Assembly (NCBI RefSeq): GCF_021044775.1
Contig: NZ_JAJNOQ010000002.1
Location: 333,127 to 397,126 of the forward strand
Direction of reading: 5' to 3'
Origin: Paraeggerthella hominis
GTDB taxonomy: Bacteria > Actinomycetota > Coriobacteriia > Coriobacteriales > Eggerthellaceae
Length of the DNA: 64,000 nucleotides
Shown here piece after piece: positions 33,869 to 42,310 of this stretch. Positions within the stretch are counted from its first letter, which is position 1. Each line of letters opens with the position of its first letter. The translations under genes and the position numbers were made by a program. A model generated the notes under the pieces. It was not told the DNA's origin and searched no databases. It saw only the letters and a program-made list of their open reading frames with translations.

Positions 33869-34355
33869 TTCTCGGATTCACTGCGGTCGCGATGCAGCGC
33901 CCCTGTCGTCTTCCGGCCCTTTTCGCGCTCCCAAGCTTTCCCTTGAGCGCTTGACCGTTCGGGCCGATCGCGTTGTATGCGACGTGCTGCTGGCGCCGGG
34001 ATCGCCGCGTATGACCTCGCCGGCGCTCATGACTTGCGTGTGTCGGGCATACCCGAACCTTCCGCGTCATGCGTGCGTGAACGATGCGGGCGACACGTTC
34101 GCGGACGTCATGAACTGCACGTCGATCCCGCACCTTCTGGAGCATTTGGTCATCGACGAGCAGGCTCAGTCGGCTGCCGTCCAGAAGCCGTCCAATGCGT
34201 CGACCGACGTCGGGCCGGTGTTTGTCGGGACAACCGAGTGGACGGACGAATTCGCGGGCCGAGCGCGGATCGAAGTGAGCTTCACCGACGATTTGGTTGC
34301 TTTGCGGGCTTTTCGCGACGCGGCCCGTTTTCTGAACGAGACGGTGGTACCCTGA
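33861..34355 (+). CDS. Small unknown protein, possibly cyanophycin-synthetase-N-like
   Basis: A 164-aa ORF that starts at ATG 33861, overlapping the preceding stop by 8 bp (an ATG at 33852 is also in frame), and ends 4 bp before the aminotransferase start, so it is well embedded in an operon. The central Cys-containing stretch and the segment IPHLLEHLVIDEQAQ recall the helical EH motif of the N-terminal domain of cyanophycin synthetases, and the final part (ARIEVSFTDDLVALRAFRDAARFLN) looks like an alpha/beta unit. That resemblance is weak. Codon use matches neighbours. No catalytic motif is visible. Confidence 0.6.
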   Translation: MSSSRIHCGRDAAPLSSSGPFRAPKLSLERLTVRADRVVCDVLLAPGSPRMTSPALMTCVCRAYPNLPRHACVNDAGDTFADVMNCTSIPHLLEHLVIDEQAQSAAVQKPSNASTDVGPVFVGTTEWTDEFAGRARIEVSFTDDLVALRAFRDAARFLNETVVP

Positions 34356-34359
34356 CCCC

Positions 34360-35646
34360 ATGACTACAGCTCATCTGACATTTGACCAAACTGATGACAA
34401 GATAGCCGATCGCGTCAAGAAAATGCGATCGTCCGCCGTGCGCGACCTGTTCGCGGCTGCTACGCGCCCCGATGTCATCAGCCTGTCGGGCGGCATGCCC
34501 GATGTATCGCTGCTGCCCCAGGCTTCCATCAAGAAGGCCGTGCGCGCCGCATGCGATGACCAGCGCTCCGTTGCCTTGCAGTACGGCGCAACCGATGGTC
34601 GCAAAGAGACGAAGCAGGTGTTCTGCGATCTCATGCGCGATATAGGCGTGCGAGCCAAGCCTGAGAACATCCTGATCACGTCCGGTGCGCAAGAGGCGCT
34701 TGACCTCATTTCCAAAGCGTTCATCAATCCGGGCGACATCATCTTGGCCGAAGGTCCCACGTACCTGGGCGCGCTTCAGGCGTTCAGCGCGTACGAGCCG
34801 GACGTTCGCTGCATCGCGTTCGACGAAGAAGGCATGCGCACGGATCTGCTGGAAGTCGAGCTGAAGCGTATCGGCAAGGGCAATCCGCGCCTCAAGTTCT
34901 GCTACACCATTCCCAATTTCCAGAACCCCGGCGGCGTGACCATGTCGGCCGTGCGCCGAAAGCGTTTGCTGGAATTGGCCGACGAATACGGTTTCATGGT
35001 GGTCGAGGACGACCCGTACGGGCGCTTGCGCTATGACGGGGGCCACATGGTTCCGCTCAAGGCCATGGATGATCGCGTGGTGTACCTGGGAACCATTTCC
35101 AAGGTGTTCGCTCCGGGGTTGCGCACGGGATGGATCGTGGCGCCGCGGGACGTGCTGGCGAAAGTCAACCTGGTCAAGCAGGGGACCGACCTGTGCGGAA
35201 GCTCGTTCGATCAGGTGGTCGTAGAGCATTACTTCACCGATACCCCGTGGCAAAAAACGCTGCAGAAGTTCGTGCAGACGTACCATGTGCGTCGCGACGC
35301 GATGCTGTCTGCGCTTGAAGAGTATTTCCCGCCGGAGGCCTCGTGGACGCGTCCCGAAGGCGGCTTTTTCGTGTGGGTGACGCTTCCCGATTACTTCGAT
35401 ACCGGCAGCATGCTGAGCGAGGCGCTGGAAGCGGGCGTGACGTACGTGCCGGGAGACAGCTTCTTCCCGGGCGCGGTTGCGGGCAAGAATTCCATGCGCA
35501 TCAACTTCAGCTTCGAAAGCCCCGAGAACATCGCGGAGGCTGTTCGCCGCTTGGCTCACGTGATCGAGGATCGTTTGGAGCTGTACCGTGCATTCCTGGA
35601 GGCCGGCGCCATCCAGGCTCCGTCTGCCAGCCAGCCGACGGACTGA
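34360..35646 (+). CDS. PLP-dependent class I/II aminotransferase
   Basis: 428-aa fold-type I aminotransferase of the 2-aminoadipate/aromatic (LysN/ARO8-like) group. Features: SLSGGMPD near residue 42, the cofactor segment TSGAQEALDL near 107, NFQNPGG near 186, DDPYGRLRY near 215 and the Schiff-base lysine Lys248 in GTISKVFAPGLRTGW. The MocR-type HTH is absent, so it is an enzyme rather than a regulator. Substrate cannot be fixed; members use aromatic, branched or 2-aminoadipate amino acids. The start at 34360 lies 4 bp after the preceding stop, suggesting coupling. D-Ala-D-Ala ligase follows after 55 bp. Confidence 0.88.
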   Translation: MTTAHLTFDQTDDKIADRVKKMRSSAVRDLFAAATRPDVISLSGGMPDVSLLPQASIKKAVRAACDDQRSVALQYGATDGRKETKQVFCDLMRDIGVRAKPENILITSGAQEALDLISKAFINPGDIILAEGPTYLGALQAFSAYEPDVRCIAFDEEGMRTDLLEVELKRIGKGNPRLKFCYTIPNFQNPGGVTMSAVRRKRLLELADEYGFMVVEDDPYGRLRYDGGHMVPLKAMDDRVVYLGTISKVFAPGLRTGWIVAPRDVLAKVNLVKQGTDLCGSSFDQVVVEHYFTDTPWQKTLQKFVQTYHVRRDAMLSALEEYFPPEASWTRPEGGFFVWVTLPDYFDTGSMLSEALEAGVTYVPGDSFFPGAVAGKNSMRINFSFESPENIAEAVRRLAHVIEDRLELYRAFLEAGAIQAPSASQPTD

Positions 35647-35701
35647 CGCCCTTGCAACGTTGGCGCACCAGTGATTTTGAGAACCGATTGTAGGAGCAAA
35701 C

Positions 35702-36697
35702 ATGGGCCTGAAAGTAGCAGTTTTGATGGGCGGCGCTTCGTTCGAGCGCGAGTTTTCCCTGGCCAGCGGCAAGCATGTGTGCGCAGCTCTTGAGGAAGCT
35801 GGCCACAAGGTGGTTCCTTTGGACACCACGTCCGACCTGGTTCCCACGCTTCGAAGCGAGCGCCCCGACGTATGCTACAGCGCGCTGCACGGAAAGCACG
35901 GCGAGGACGGTACCATTCAAAGCTTGCTCGAATTCGTGGGCATTCCCTTCGTGGGCTCCCCGGCTAGCGTGTGCCAGCGCACCTGGAACAAGGACTCGCT
36001 GCATTCGGAGATGGCCACGTATCGCGCCATCACCGGCGATGCTCCGGTTGCTTCATGGCCGCAGGGCCTTTACATCGCTCGCGACGCATTCAAGAGCATG
36101 GGCGCTGCAACGGCGCTCGACCTGGTGGAAGACCGCGTGATCGGCGGCTATCCGGTGGCGGTCAAGCCTGCTCACGGCGGGTCCGCCATGGGCGTGCATC
36201 GCGTGGATTCGGTGGATCAGCTGGGCGAGGCTATCTTGGACGCGCTGTCGTTTGACGAGGCTGTGGTCATCGAACAGTGGGTCGAAGGCGTCGAGATGGC
36301 CGTGTCCGTGCTGGGCAACGGCTGGGATGCGTACGCCTTGCCGCCGGTCGAGATCGTTGCGAAGAGCGGCATGTTCGACACCGAAGCTCGCATGACTCCC
36401 GGCGCGGTCGAGTATTTCGCGCCTGTGCGCCCTGCCTCTCTTTCGCAGGACGAGGCGGAGGCTCATGCCATTCGTGCGGAAATAGAGCGTGCGGCCCTCG
36501 AGGTGTATCGGGCCTACAACGTGCGCGACCTTGCCCGCATCGACCTCATCTGGGACGGTGCTCAGGCGCGCGTATTCGAAGTGAACGTGTCTCCGGGCAT
36601 GGCGGAGTCGTCCTTGTTCCCCGCCTCGTGCGCCGCAGCAGGGCTTTCGCTTCCGGCTGTGCTTGACGAGCTGGTCAACAACGCGCTTGCTCGATAG
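35702..36697 (+). CDS. ddl: D-alanine--D-alanine ligase
   Basis: 331-aa ATP-grasp enzyme that makes D-Ala-D-Ala for peptidoglycan. Recognisable parts: KVAVLMGGASFEREFSLASG (N-terminal substrate loop), ALHGKHGEDGTIQSLLEFVGIPFVGS, the ATP-grasp core PVAVKPAHGGSAMGV and the C-terminal EVNVSPGMAESSLFPAS with metal-binding Glu/Asn. ATG at 35702 follows GTAGGAGCAAAC. The length is somewhat below the 340-370 of many homologues. Sequence identity to biochemically proven Ddl cannot be judged here; related ligases use D-Ala-D-Lac. A T-tailed hairpin follows. Confidence 0.87.
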   Translation: MGLKVAVLMGGASFEREFSLASGKHVCAALEEAGHKVVPLDTTSDLVPTLRSERPDVCYSALHGKHGEDGTIQSLLEFVGIPFVGSPASVCQRTWNKDSLHSEMATYRAITGDAPVASWPQGLYIARDAFKSMGAATALDLVEDRVIGGYPVAVKPAHGGSAMGVHRVDSVDQLGEAILDALSFDEAVVIEQWVEGVEMAVSVLGNGWDAYALPPVEIVAKSGMFDTEARMTPGAVEYFAPVRPASLSQDEAEAHAIRAEIERAALEVYRAYNVRDLARIDLIWDGAQARVFEVNVSPGMAESSLFPASCAAAGLSLPAVLDELVNNALAR

Positions 36698-36750
36698 CGC
36701 GGAACAGGGTAGGCAAGCAAGACGACGGAGCGTTTTTCTACAGTTCAGCC

Positions 36751-36780
36751 AAAAGGGGAGTCCGGGTGGCTTCCCTTTTT
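36751..36780 (+). terminator. Intrinsic terminator after ddl
   Basis: AAAAGGGGA pairs with TTCCCTTTT around a GC-rich loop, ending in TTTTT. Confidence 0.7.
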
Positions 36781-36888
36781 CGTTTCGCCAGCCTGCTCTT
36801 TTGCTGCATCCGCCTTCGCCACTCAACAAACCGGCAACCGAATAATAGAGCGCTGATGTTTTCCTATCCGGGCGGGTAAGGGTGCGCC

Positions 36889-36894
36889 TATAAT
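36889..36894 (+). promoter_or_regulatory. -10 box upstream of the YtxH gene
   Basis: Consensus TATAAT 34 bp before the ATG. The -35 is weak (TATCCG at 36865-36870, 18-bp spacing). Confidence 0.5.
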
Positions 36895-36928
36895 AGTTGC
36901 ACAGACAAACGTCCAAAAGGAGGCCGTT

Positions 36929-37459
36929 ATGGGCAACAAATTCGGAGTTTTTCTCGCTGGCGGACTCGCTGGCGCTGTGATCGCGCTGCTGTACGCTCCC
37001 CGTTCGGGCCAGGAGACGCGTGCTCTTGTGACCGATAAGGTGAACGCCGCATGGGGCGAGGCTCAGGAGTTCGGCACCCAGGCTGCCGGCAACGTTCAGC
37101 ATGTGTACCAGGATGTTGCCAGCAAGGGCCAGCAGTTCGCTCAGGACGCGCAGGCGAAAAGCCAGGAGCTGTACGGCCAGGCCAGCGCTCGCGTGCAGGA
37201 GGCTGCCGACAACATCAAGCCCGCGTTCTCTCAGAAAAACGACGAGCTTCGCGACAAGATCGAAGCTGCTCGTCAGCGCATTGCATCCCAGGTAGCAAAG
37301 AACGCGGAAGAGGCTCAGGCAACTGCCGCCGAGACTATTCCGGTTGCAGCGGATACCGCCCATGACGTGGTCGACGCTGCGCAGGACGCCGCAGAAGAGG
37401 CCGTTGATGCCGCTGCTGACAAGGCGCAGGATGCTGCCGACAAGGTCGCAGGCGAATAA
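36929..37459 (+). CDS. YtxH-domain, apolipophorin/LEA-like membrane protein
   Basis: 176-aa protein with an N-terminal YtxH signature: short glycine-rich membrane helix (FGVFLAGGLAGAVIALLYAPRSGQETR, about residues 5-32) followed by a long amphipathic helical region rich in Ala, Gln, Lys and Asp with heptad-like repeats such as AQDAAEEAVDAAADKAQDAADK. Such proteins occur in stress and envelope contexts and resemble LEA or apolipophorin helices. ATG at 36929 follows AAAGGAGG. It opens a three-gene cluster with the PRC-barrel and TVP38 genes, likely expressed from the TATAAT promoter upstream. Role unknown. Confidence 0.82.
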   Translation: MGNKFGVFLAGGLAGAVIALLYAPRSGQETRALVTDKVNAAWGEAQEFGTQAAGNVQHVYQDVASKGQQFAQDAQAKSQELYGQASARVQEAADNIKPAFSQKNDELRDKIEAARQRIASQVAKNAEEAQATAAETIPVAADTAHDVVDAAQDAAEEAVDAAADKAQDAADKVAGE

Positions 37460-37618
37460 AGCGACGCGAGATATAGGCGAGGTGAAGCGGTTGCGCGGAT
37501 CAAGCGGTCGGAAACGGTCGCGCCGCGCACCGCTTTTTACATATAGATGGTAGCGAAGGCGCCGGGACTGCGGAGGAGAAGCCGCACCGTGCGCCCGATC
37601 GTTGCGGAGAAGAAGGTT

Positions 37619-38578
37619 ATGGCAAGCAAACTTATCACGACCGACGAACTCACGGGGGTTCGCGTCATTGGCGGGAAGAACGGCACGAAGCGCATTGGCA
37701 AAGTGCGTCGTTTCGTGTTTCACCCGAAGGAAAAGCGCTGCGTCGGCTTCATCGTGAAGCGCCCCGACCTTCTATGGATGTTCCGACGGAAGGACAAGTT
37801 CGTGTCCATAGAGGGATACGACCTGGTGGATGGGCGTATTTCCATTCGCAACGTCCCTGAGGCGACGGATCGCGCTGCTTGCAAGGCGCTTGGCGTCGAC
37901 TGGGACGAATGTGTGCTCTGGATCGGCCTGCCCGTGATGACTGAAAGCGGCGACGCGTTCGGAACGGTGGGCAACGTCACGTTCAACCGCATTACGGGAG
38001 AGGTTGTTTCGTTCGATACCGATTCCGGCGCTACTGCAAACGCGCTCTTGGGCAAGCGCACTGTTTCGGCGGACCTTATCAAAGGCTTTCGCCGCGGCAT
38101 GGGAGCGGCCCTTGCGCAGGTTGGGCAGGAAGGCGTGGCTTCCGACGACGTCGTGCTGGGGGCCATCATGGTTTCCGACGAGGTGAAAGATCTTGCAGCT
38201 GAGGGCGGAGTTGCCGAAAAGGCGGGCCAGGCTACGGCTGTTGCGATGGACAAGGTTCATACGACCGTCGACAAGGTGAAGCCGGTTGCTTCCGAGGCGG
38301 CTAAGAAAACGGGCGAAGCCGTGAACAAGGGCGCCTACGCCACCGGGAAGCAAATTGCGAAATCCAAGACGATGTTCTCCGATTTCAAGGATGAGTACGA
38401 CAAGGCGCGCGGCCCGAAGCCGAGCAAGCAAGAGAACGCTATCGAAAAGACGGCAAGCCCCTCTCCGTCAGTTGCCGAAAAGCAGCCGGCCAAGCAGCCT
38501 ACGAAGAAGCCCGCGCCCAAGAAGAACATGTTCGCGGAGTTCAAGGATGAATTCGACAAAGCACGTCACGAGGATTAA
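37619..38578 (+). CDS. PRC-barrel protein with duplicated FKDE motif
   Basis: 319-aa protein. Residues 1 to about 165 hold two PRC-barrel-like beta units (LITTDELTGVRVIGGKNGTKRIGKVRRFVFHPKEKRCVGFIV, then GTVGNVTFNRITGEVVSFDTDSG). The rest is a Lys/Ala-rich helical tail. Near the end a 13-residue motif MF-x-x-FKDE-[YF]-DKAR occurs twice, about 67 residues apart, the second at the extreme C-terminus. The start is ATG 37619 with GGAGA/AGAAGG upstream; an in-frame start at 37547 is in a poorly supported segment. It is separated by zero bases from the next gene (TAA then ATG), so translation is coupled. Function unknown. Confidence 0.75.
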   Translation: MASKLITTDELTGVRVIGGKNGTKRIGKVRRFVFHPKEKRCVGFIVKRPDLLWMFRRKDKFVSIEGYDLVDGRISIRNVPEATDRAACKALGVDWDECVLWIGLPVMTESGDAFGTVGNVTFNRITGEVVSFDTDSGATANALLGKRTVSADLIKGFRRGMGAALAQVGQEGVASDDVVLGAIMVSDEVKDLAAEGGVAEKAGQATAVAMDKVHTTVDKVKPVASEAAKKTGEAVNKGAYATGKQIAKSKTMFSDFKDEYDKARGPKPSKQENAIEKTASPSPSVAEKQPAKQPTKKPAPKKNMFAEFKDEFDKARHED

Positions 38579-39400
38579 ATGGGCAATCATACAGAAGATC
38601 ACGACTCTCGGTTTGATACGGGAAAGCTGAAGCAGAAAGCGGCTGAGCGCAAGCAGGAGCTGCATGAGAAGGCCGAGCAGGAAGTTACTGTGCGCGGCCA
38701 TAAAATGGAGAAGGGCGACATCTTCAAGTTCGTTGGCCTGATCGGGTTCTTCGCGATCATGGTTTTGATCTGCGTGCTTCTGTGGCCGTACGTTCACGAC
38801 GTGTTCGAACCCGGCGGCATCGATCGCATCATAAACGACGTGCGCGGCGCGGGTCCGGTTGGATTCCTTATTCTGCTAGGGCTTCAGTTTCTTCAAATCG
38901 TGGTGGCGTTCATCCCCGGCGAGGTTGTTCAGATTGCGGCTGGCATGCTGTACGGCCCTTGGATCGGCGGGCTGATCATCCTGACGGGTTGCGTCATATC
39001 GAGCGCTTTCATTTTCTCGCTCGTACACAAGCTGGGCGCGCCGTTCGTGCAAAGCATGGTGCCCACGCAGTATTTGGATAAGTTCCGCAGGTTCGAGTTG
39101 ACCGGCAAATTGAACATCGTCGTGTTCATCTTGTTCCTGATTCCCGGCCTGCCCAAAGACGTGTTCACGTACTTGGTGCCGCTGACGGATATGCGCATGC
39201 GCACGTTTCTCATTCTTTCGAATATAGGGCGCATTCCCGGAATCATCGTGTCTACGTATGCGGCTGACGGCCTGGTGGACGGGCGCTTCATGGAGAGCGC
39301 CATCATATTCGTGGTGGCCGGTGCCATCGCCGTGCTGGGCATTGTTTTGCGCGACCCCATCATGCGCTTTTTGGAGAAGCGCTCGAAGGGCAATCGCTAG
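38579..39400 (+). CDS. TVP38/TMEM64 (VTT domain) membrane protein
   Basis: 273-aa integral membrane protein of the DedA/TVP38 group. After a hydrophilic 45-residue N-terminus with coiled-coil character there are about six hydrophobic segments; the diagnostic stretches are FIPGEVVQIAAGMLYGPWIGG and, later, PGLPKDVFTYLVPLT. Members are linked to membrane homeostasis, undecaprenyl-phosphate or lipid flipping and PMF-dependent functions; substrate not known here. The ATG begins immediately at the preceding stop. The cluster YtxH-PRC-VTT suggests an envelope stress or maintenance unit. Confidence 0.86.
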   Translation: MGNHTEDHDSRFDTGKLKQKAAERKQELHEKAEQEVTVRGHKMEKGDIFKFVGLIGFFAIMVLICVLLWPYVHDVFEPGGIDRIINDVRGAGPVGFLILLGLQFLQIVVAFIPGEVVQIAAGMLYGPWIGGLIILTGCVISSAFIFSLVHKLGAPFVQSMVPTQYLDKFRRFELTGKLNIVVFILFLIPGLPKDVFTYLVPLTDMRMRTFLILSNIGRIPGIIVSTYAADGLVDGRFMESAIIFVVAGAIAVLGIVLRDPIMRFLEKRSKGNR

Positions 39401-39580
39401 CGGTTCTCTTGCGCTGCGCGGCGGGCGTTTTCGAGTCTGCGGGCACGGGCTGCTTCGCATACCTTAAGAAACTATGAGGACGTTAACGATATTATGACGG
39501 AACCCTCTGCGACGTTACGTCGCGCTCTACTATGACGTTGAAGAACAACGATGTTGAAACGCAGGACGAAAGAGGTCGCT

Positions 39581-40489
39581 ATGACCAAGAAAAAACCTTT
39601 GAACAGCGCCGAGGACGCGGTTGCTGCTGCGGAAGCCGAGTTGAAGGCGGCCCAGGAAAAACTTGAGGCGGCAAAAGCGCGGCTGGCTGCCGAAGCGAAC
39701 GACGAGAAGAAGGCGGATGGGCTCGATGCCGCCGAGGCGTCTGTTGAAGAGCCTGTTGAGCAGGAAGCCGAAGTTGACAAGGTCGTGGACGTGGTTGCAG
39801 TGGAGGCTTCGGCCTGCGTCCCAGATGATGCCTCGACCGCTTCGGCCGACGACGAATCCGCGGTCTTAGTTGAGGAAGTCGAGACGATCCAGGAAGCCGA
39901 GCCGGTCGAGCCGATGGGGACGGCCGAGCAGGAGAGCGCCCCGTCTGCTCCGGAGCCTCCCGCGTCCCCGGCGTCCGAGAATCCCCAGTGGGTTCCGTAT
40001 TCGAGTGCGCAGGTCCCCCCGTACGGGGTCCCCGCACAGCAGCCTTCTTACGGCGCACCGCAAACCGCACCGCAGGTGCCTGCGAGCGGTTCTTATGGCG
40101 GGTCCTCATCTCAGCAGCCTGGTTACGCTGCGCCCCAGACGCCGCATGCCGGTCCTGGCGCCGTGCCGCCGCAGCAGCCCTATTACGGGTATCAGCAGCC
40201 GTACTACCAGCAGCCGTACGCGCAGCCTGTTGTGGCTACGAAGGATCATGTGGCTGCCGGTTTGCTGGCCATCTTCTTGGGATGGTTGGGCATTCACAAG
40301 TTCTACTTGGGGTACAACACTTCCGGTTTCGTCATGCTGGGAGTTTCTATCTTGGGCGGAATCCTTACGCTGTCGCTTGCGTGCTGGGTGATCTGGGTCA
40401 TCGCTATCATCGAGGGCATCATTTACTTGACGAAGTCGCAATCTCAGTTCGAGCAGATCTACGTCCTCAATAAGAAGGAATGGTTTTAG
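39581..40489 (+). CDS. TM2-domain membrane protein with Pro/Gln/Tyr-rich linker
   Basis: 302-aa protein. An N-terminal acidic coiled-coil (AEDAVAAAEAELKAAQEKLEAAKARLA) is followed by an acidic linker, a Pro/Gln/Tyr-rich stretch with YYGYQQPYYQQPYAQP repeats (about 180-220), and the C-terminal TM2 domain (about 226-300) with FLGWLGIHKFYLGYNTSGFVMLG, the family's DxF/HxFY-type motif, and a second helix. TM2 proteins usually have a short N-terminus; the long linker here is unusual. ATG at 39581 follows AAAGAGG; an in-frame ATG at 39551 lacks a good ribosome site. Function is unknown; TM2 proteins are linked to membrane or stress roles. Confidence 0.82.
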   Translation: MTKKKPLNSAEDAVAAAEAELKAAQEKLEAAKARLAAEANDEKKADGLDAAEASVEEPVEQEAEVDKVVDVVAVEASACVPDDASTASADDESAVLVEEVETIQEAEPVEPMGTAEQESAPSAPEPPASPASENPQWVPYSSAQVPPYGVPAQQPSYGAPQTAPQVPASGSYGGSSSQQPGYAAPQTPHAGPGAVPPQQPYYGYQQPYYQQPYAQPVVATKDHVAAGLLAIFLGWLGIHKFYLGYNTSGFVMLGVSILGGILTLSLACWVIWVIAIIEGIIYLTKSQSQFEQIYVLNKKEWF

Positions 40490-40674
40490 CGCATCGGCGG
40501 TCCGCTGTTTGCCCGCGGTTGCATTGCTTCGCCGCTCGTCCAAATGTTCAGGGGTTTTTCCATGAATAGGGGCGGGCGGCTTTTCTTTTTCGCTAGAATG
40601 GCGGTATCGATAAGGCCTAAGCGCAGGAATTCGCGCACCGCCTTCCCGAATAAGGATCCTATAAGGAGGAAATC

Positions 40675-41613
40675 ATGCCCAAAATCACTCGTGACCAGGT
40701 GAGAGTTCCGGCTGACGTCATGCCGGAATCCCGTGACGAGTACATTGAGAACTACATGAAGGCTACCCGTGGCACGGGTCGTCTCATGCTGTTCGCGTGC
40801 GATCAGAAGGTCGAGCATCTGAATGCCGACTTCTACGGCGAGGGCATCGACATCGCCGACGCTCAGCCGGAGCACCTCTTCGAGATCGGTCGTCAGGGCG
40901 TGTGCGGCGTGCTGGCTGGCCAGCGCGGCCTGATCGCGCAGTATGCTGCCGATTATCCGGAGATCAACTACCTGGTGAAGATGAACTCCAAGACCAACCT
41001 CGTTGGCGTGAAGCAGGACGATCCCTATTCGCCGCAGCTGCATGATCTGGATGCTGTGCTGGCTATGCGCGAAGCTGGCGTGAACATCGTGGGTCTGGGT
41101 TACACGCTGTACCTGGGCAGCGAGTACGAGTCCACCATGATGGCCGAGGCTGGCGAGCTGATCGCCCAGGCTCACGCAAACGGCATGCTGGTAGTGCTGT
41201 GGATCTATCCGCGCGGCAAGGCCGTCGCGGCAGAGAAGGACCCGGATCTGATCGCCGGCGCCGCTGGCGTGGCGCTGTGCCTGGGTGCCGATTTCGTCAA
41301 GGTGAACCCGCCGAAGCCCGAAGACGGCCGCACTCCGGCCGAGGCTCTGAAGGTTGCCGCCATGGCTGCCGGCCGCACGGGCCTTGTGTGCGCGGGCGGT
41401 TCGACGGTTGACGCCGAGACGTTCCTGACCCAGCTGCACGACCAGATTCACATCGGCGGTGCCTGCGGCAACGCGACCGGCCGCAACATCCACCAGCGCT
41501 CGCTGGCGGAGGCCGTGCGTTTGACGAAGGCCATCAGCGCCATCACGCTGGCCGACTACTCCGTGGAGGACGCGCTCGACGTCTTCAACGGCGACGAGGA
41601 TTTCTCGCTGTAA
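40675..41613 (+). CDS. Class I fructose-bisphosphate aldolase (DhnA/FbaB type)
   Basis: 312-aa TIM-barrel aldolase of the archaeal-type class I (DhnA-like) family, which cleaves fructose 1,6-bisphosphate through a Schiff base. Relevant stretches are MLFACDQKVEHLN near residue 40, VLWIYPRGKAV near 177 (the YPRG segment carries phosphate/active-site residues), DFVKVNPPKP near 208 with the likely Schiff-base lysine, and CAGGST at the C-terminal side of the barrel. ATG at 40675 follows a strong TAAGGAGGAAATC. Monocistronic, with a terminator after it. Metal-dependent class II aldolase motifs are absent. Confidence 0.87.
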   Translation: MPKITRDQVRVPADVMPESRDEYIENYMKATRGTGRLMLFACDQKVEHLNADFYGEGIDIADAQPEHLFEIGRQGVCGVLAGQRGLIAQYAADYPEINYLVKMNSKTNLVGVKQDDPYSPQLHDLDAVLAMREAGVNIVGLGYTLYLGSEYESTMMAEAGELIAQAHANGMLVVLWIYPRGKAVAAEKDPDLIAGAAGVALCLGADFVKVNPPKPEDGRTPAEALKVAAMAAGRTGLVCAGGSTVDAETFLTQLHDQIHIGGACGNATGRNIHQRSLAEAVRLTKAISAITLADYSVEDALDVFNGDEDFSL

Positions 41614-41637
41614 GTTTCGCCGCATAGAACATGCCGA

Positions 41638-41664
41638 CGGGCCCCTTTCGAGGGGCCCGTTTTG
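41638..41664 (+). terminator. Intrinsic terminator of the aldolase gene
   Basis: ACGGGCCCC pairs with GGGGCCCGT, followed by TTTTG. Confidence 0.85.
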
Positions 41665-41875
41665 CGTGCGCCGGGCATGGCGCTCTTGGCGTGCGGGGCG
41701 CGCAGGTTGCGGGGTGCGTGGGGGGGGTGCGAGTTGCGTGCAGGTCGCGGGATGCGCGGGGTGCGCGGCGCGCGCGGGGTTCGCGCAGGTTGCGGATCGC
41801 GTGCGTGGCGTGCGGCGGCGTCGCCCTCCCGCGTGGATCGCGCACCTCGTGGTGAGCCCCCCAAAAAAAATCTGG
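41665..41875. repeat. GC-rich low-complexity repeat region
   Basis: Runs of short related units such as GCGGGGTGCG, GCGCAGGTTGCGG and GTGCGTGG fill 41665-41840, with a G8 run near 41720 and an A8 run near 41865. No gene is supported; frames through it translate to Arg/Ala/Gly-rich low complexity. It resembles the arrays at 30616 and 31035. Confidence 0.6.
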
Positions 41876-42223
41876 GCGCGAATCGGGACCTGTGACAATT
41901 TTAGACGTGGAAAAGCCGCGTTTTAACAGCGGACATACGCTTTTTGGCAGAGATTGGGGGGTTTGCGGCTCCTGAACGCGAGAAATTCCATCTATAGCGA
42001 ACAAGTAATCGCATAATGCCTGGTCGCAGATTTTATCTTCCCTTTTTGTGCGCGCCGTCGCGCACGAAAAGCCACAAACCTCGGAATCTCTGCCATTTTC
42101 GAGCCTTCCGCGGGCAGGTTGCGGCAGCGCCTTGTCGGCAAAAGGCATGGCCGCGTTTTGGGATGCAGCCGATTGGCGGCTTCTTGCGCTCGTGAAATTG
42201 TCACAGGGGGTCCCGATTCGCGC
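41876..42223. repeat. Nested inverted-repeat element, about 348 bp (MITE-like candidate)
   Basis: Terminal inverted repeats GCGCGAATCGGGACC at the left end and its complement at the right end, extended by TGTGACAATTT, give about 25 matched bp per arm (41876-41902 and 42195-42223, with a small insertion in the right arm). A second inverted pair lies inside: 41946-41969 with 42071-42094 (20 of 24). No transposase frame and no evident target-site duplication. Confidence 0.7.
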
Positions 42224-42310
42224 TTCCGCAGCGCGGCCGCTGCGAGGCGGCCCGCAACTACCACCCCGCTCTATATCCGCCGTCCCGCCCGCGTCCGCGC
42301 GGGGATGGAC

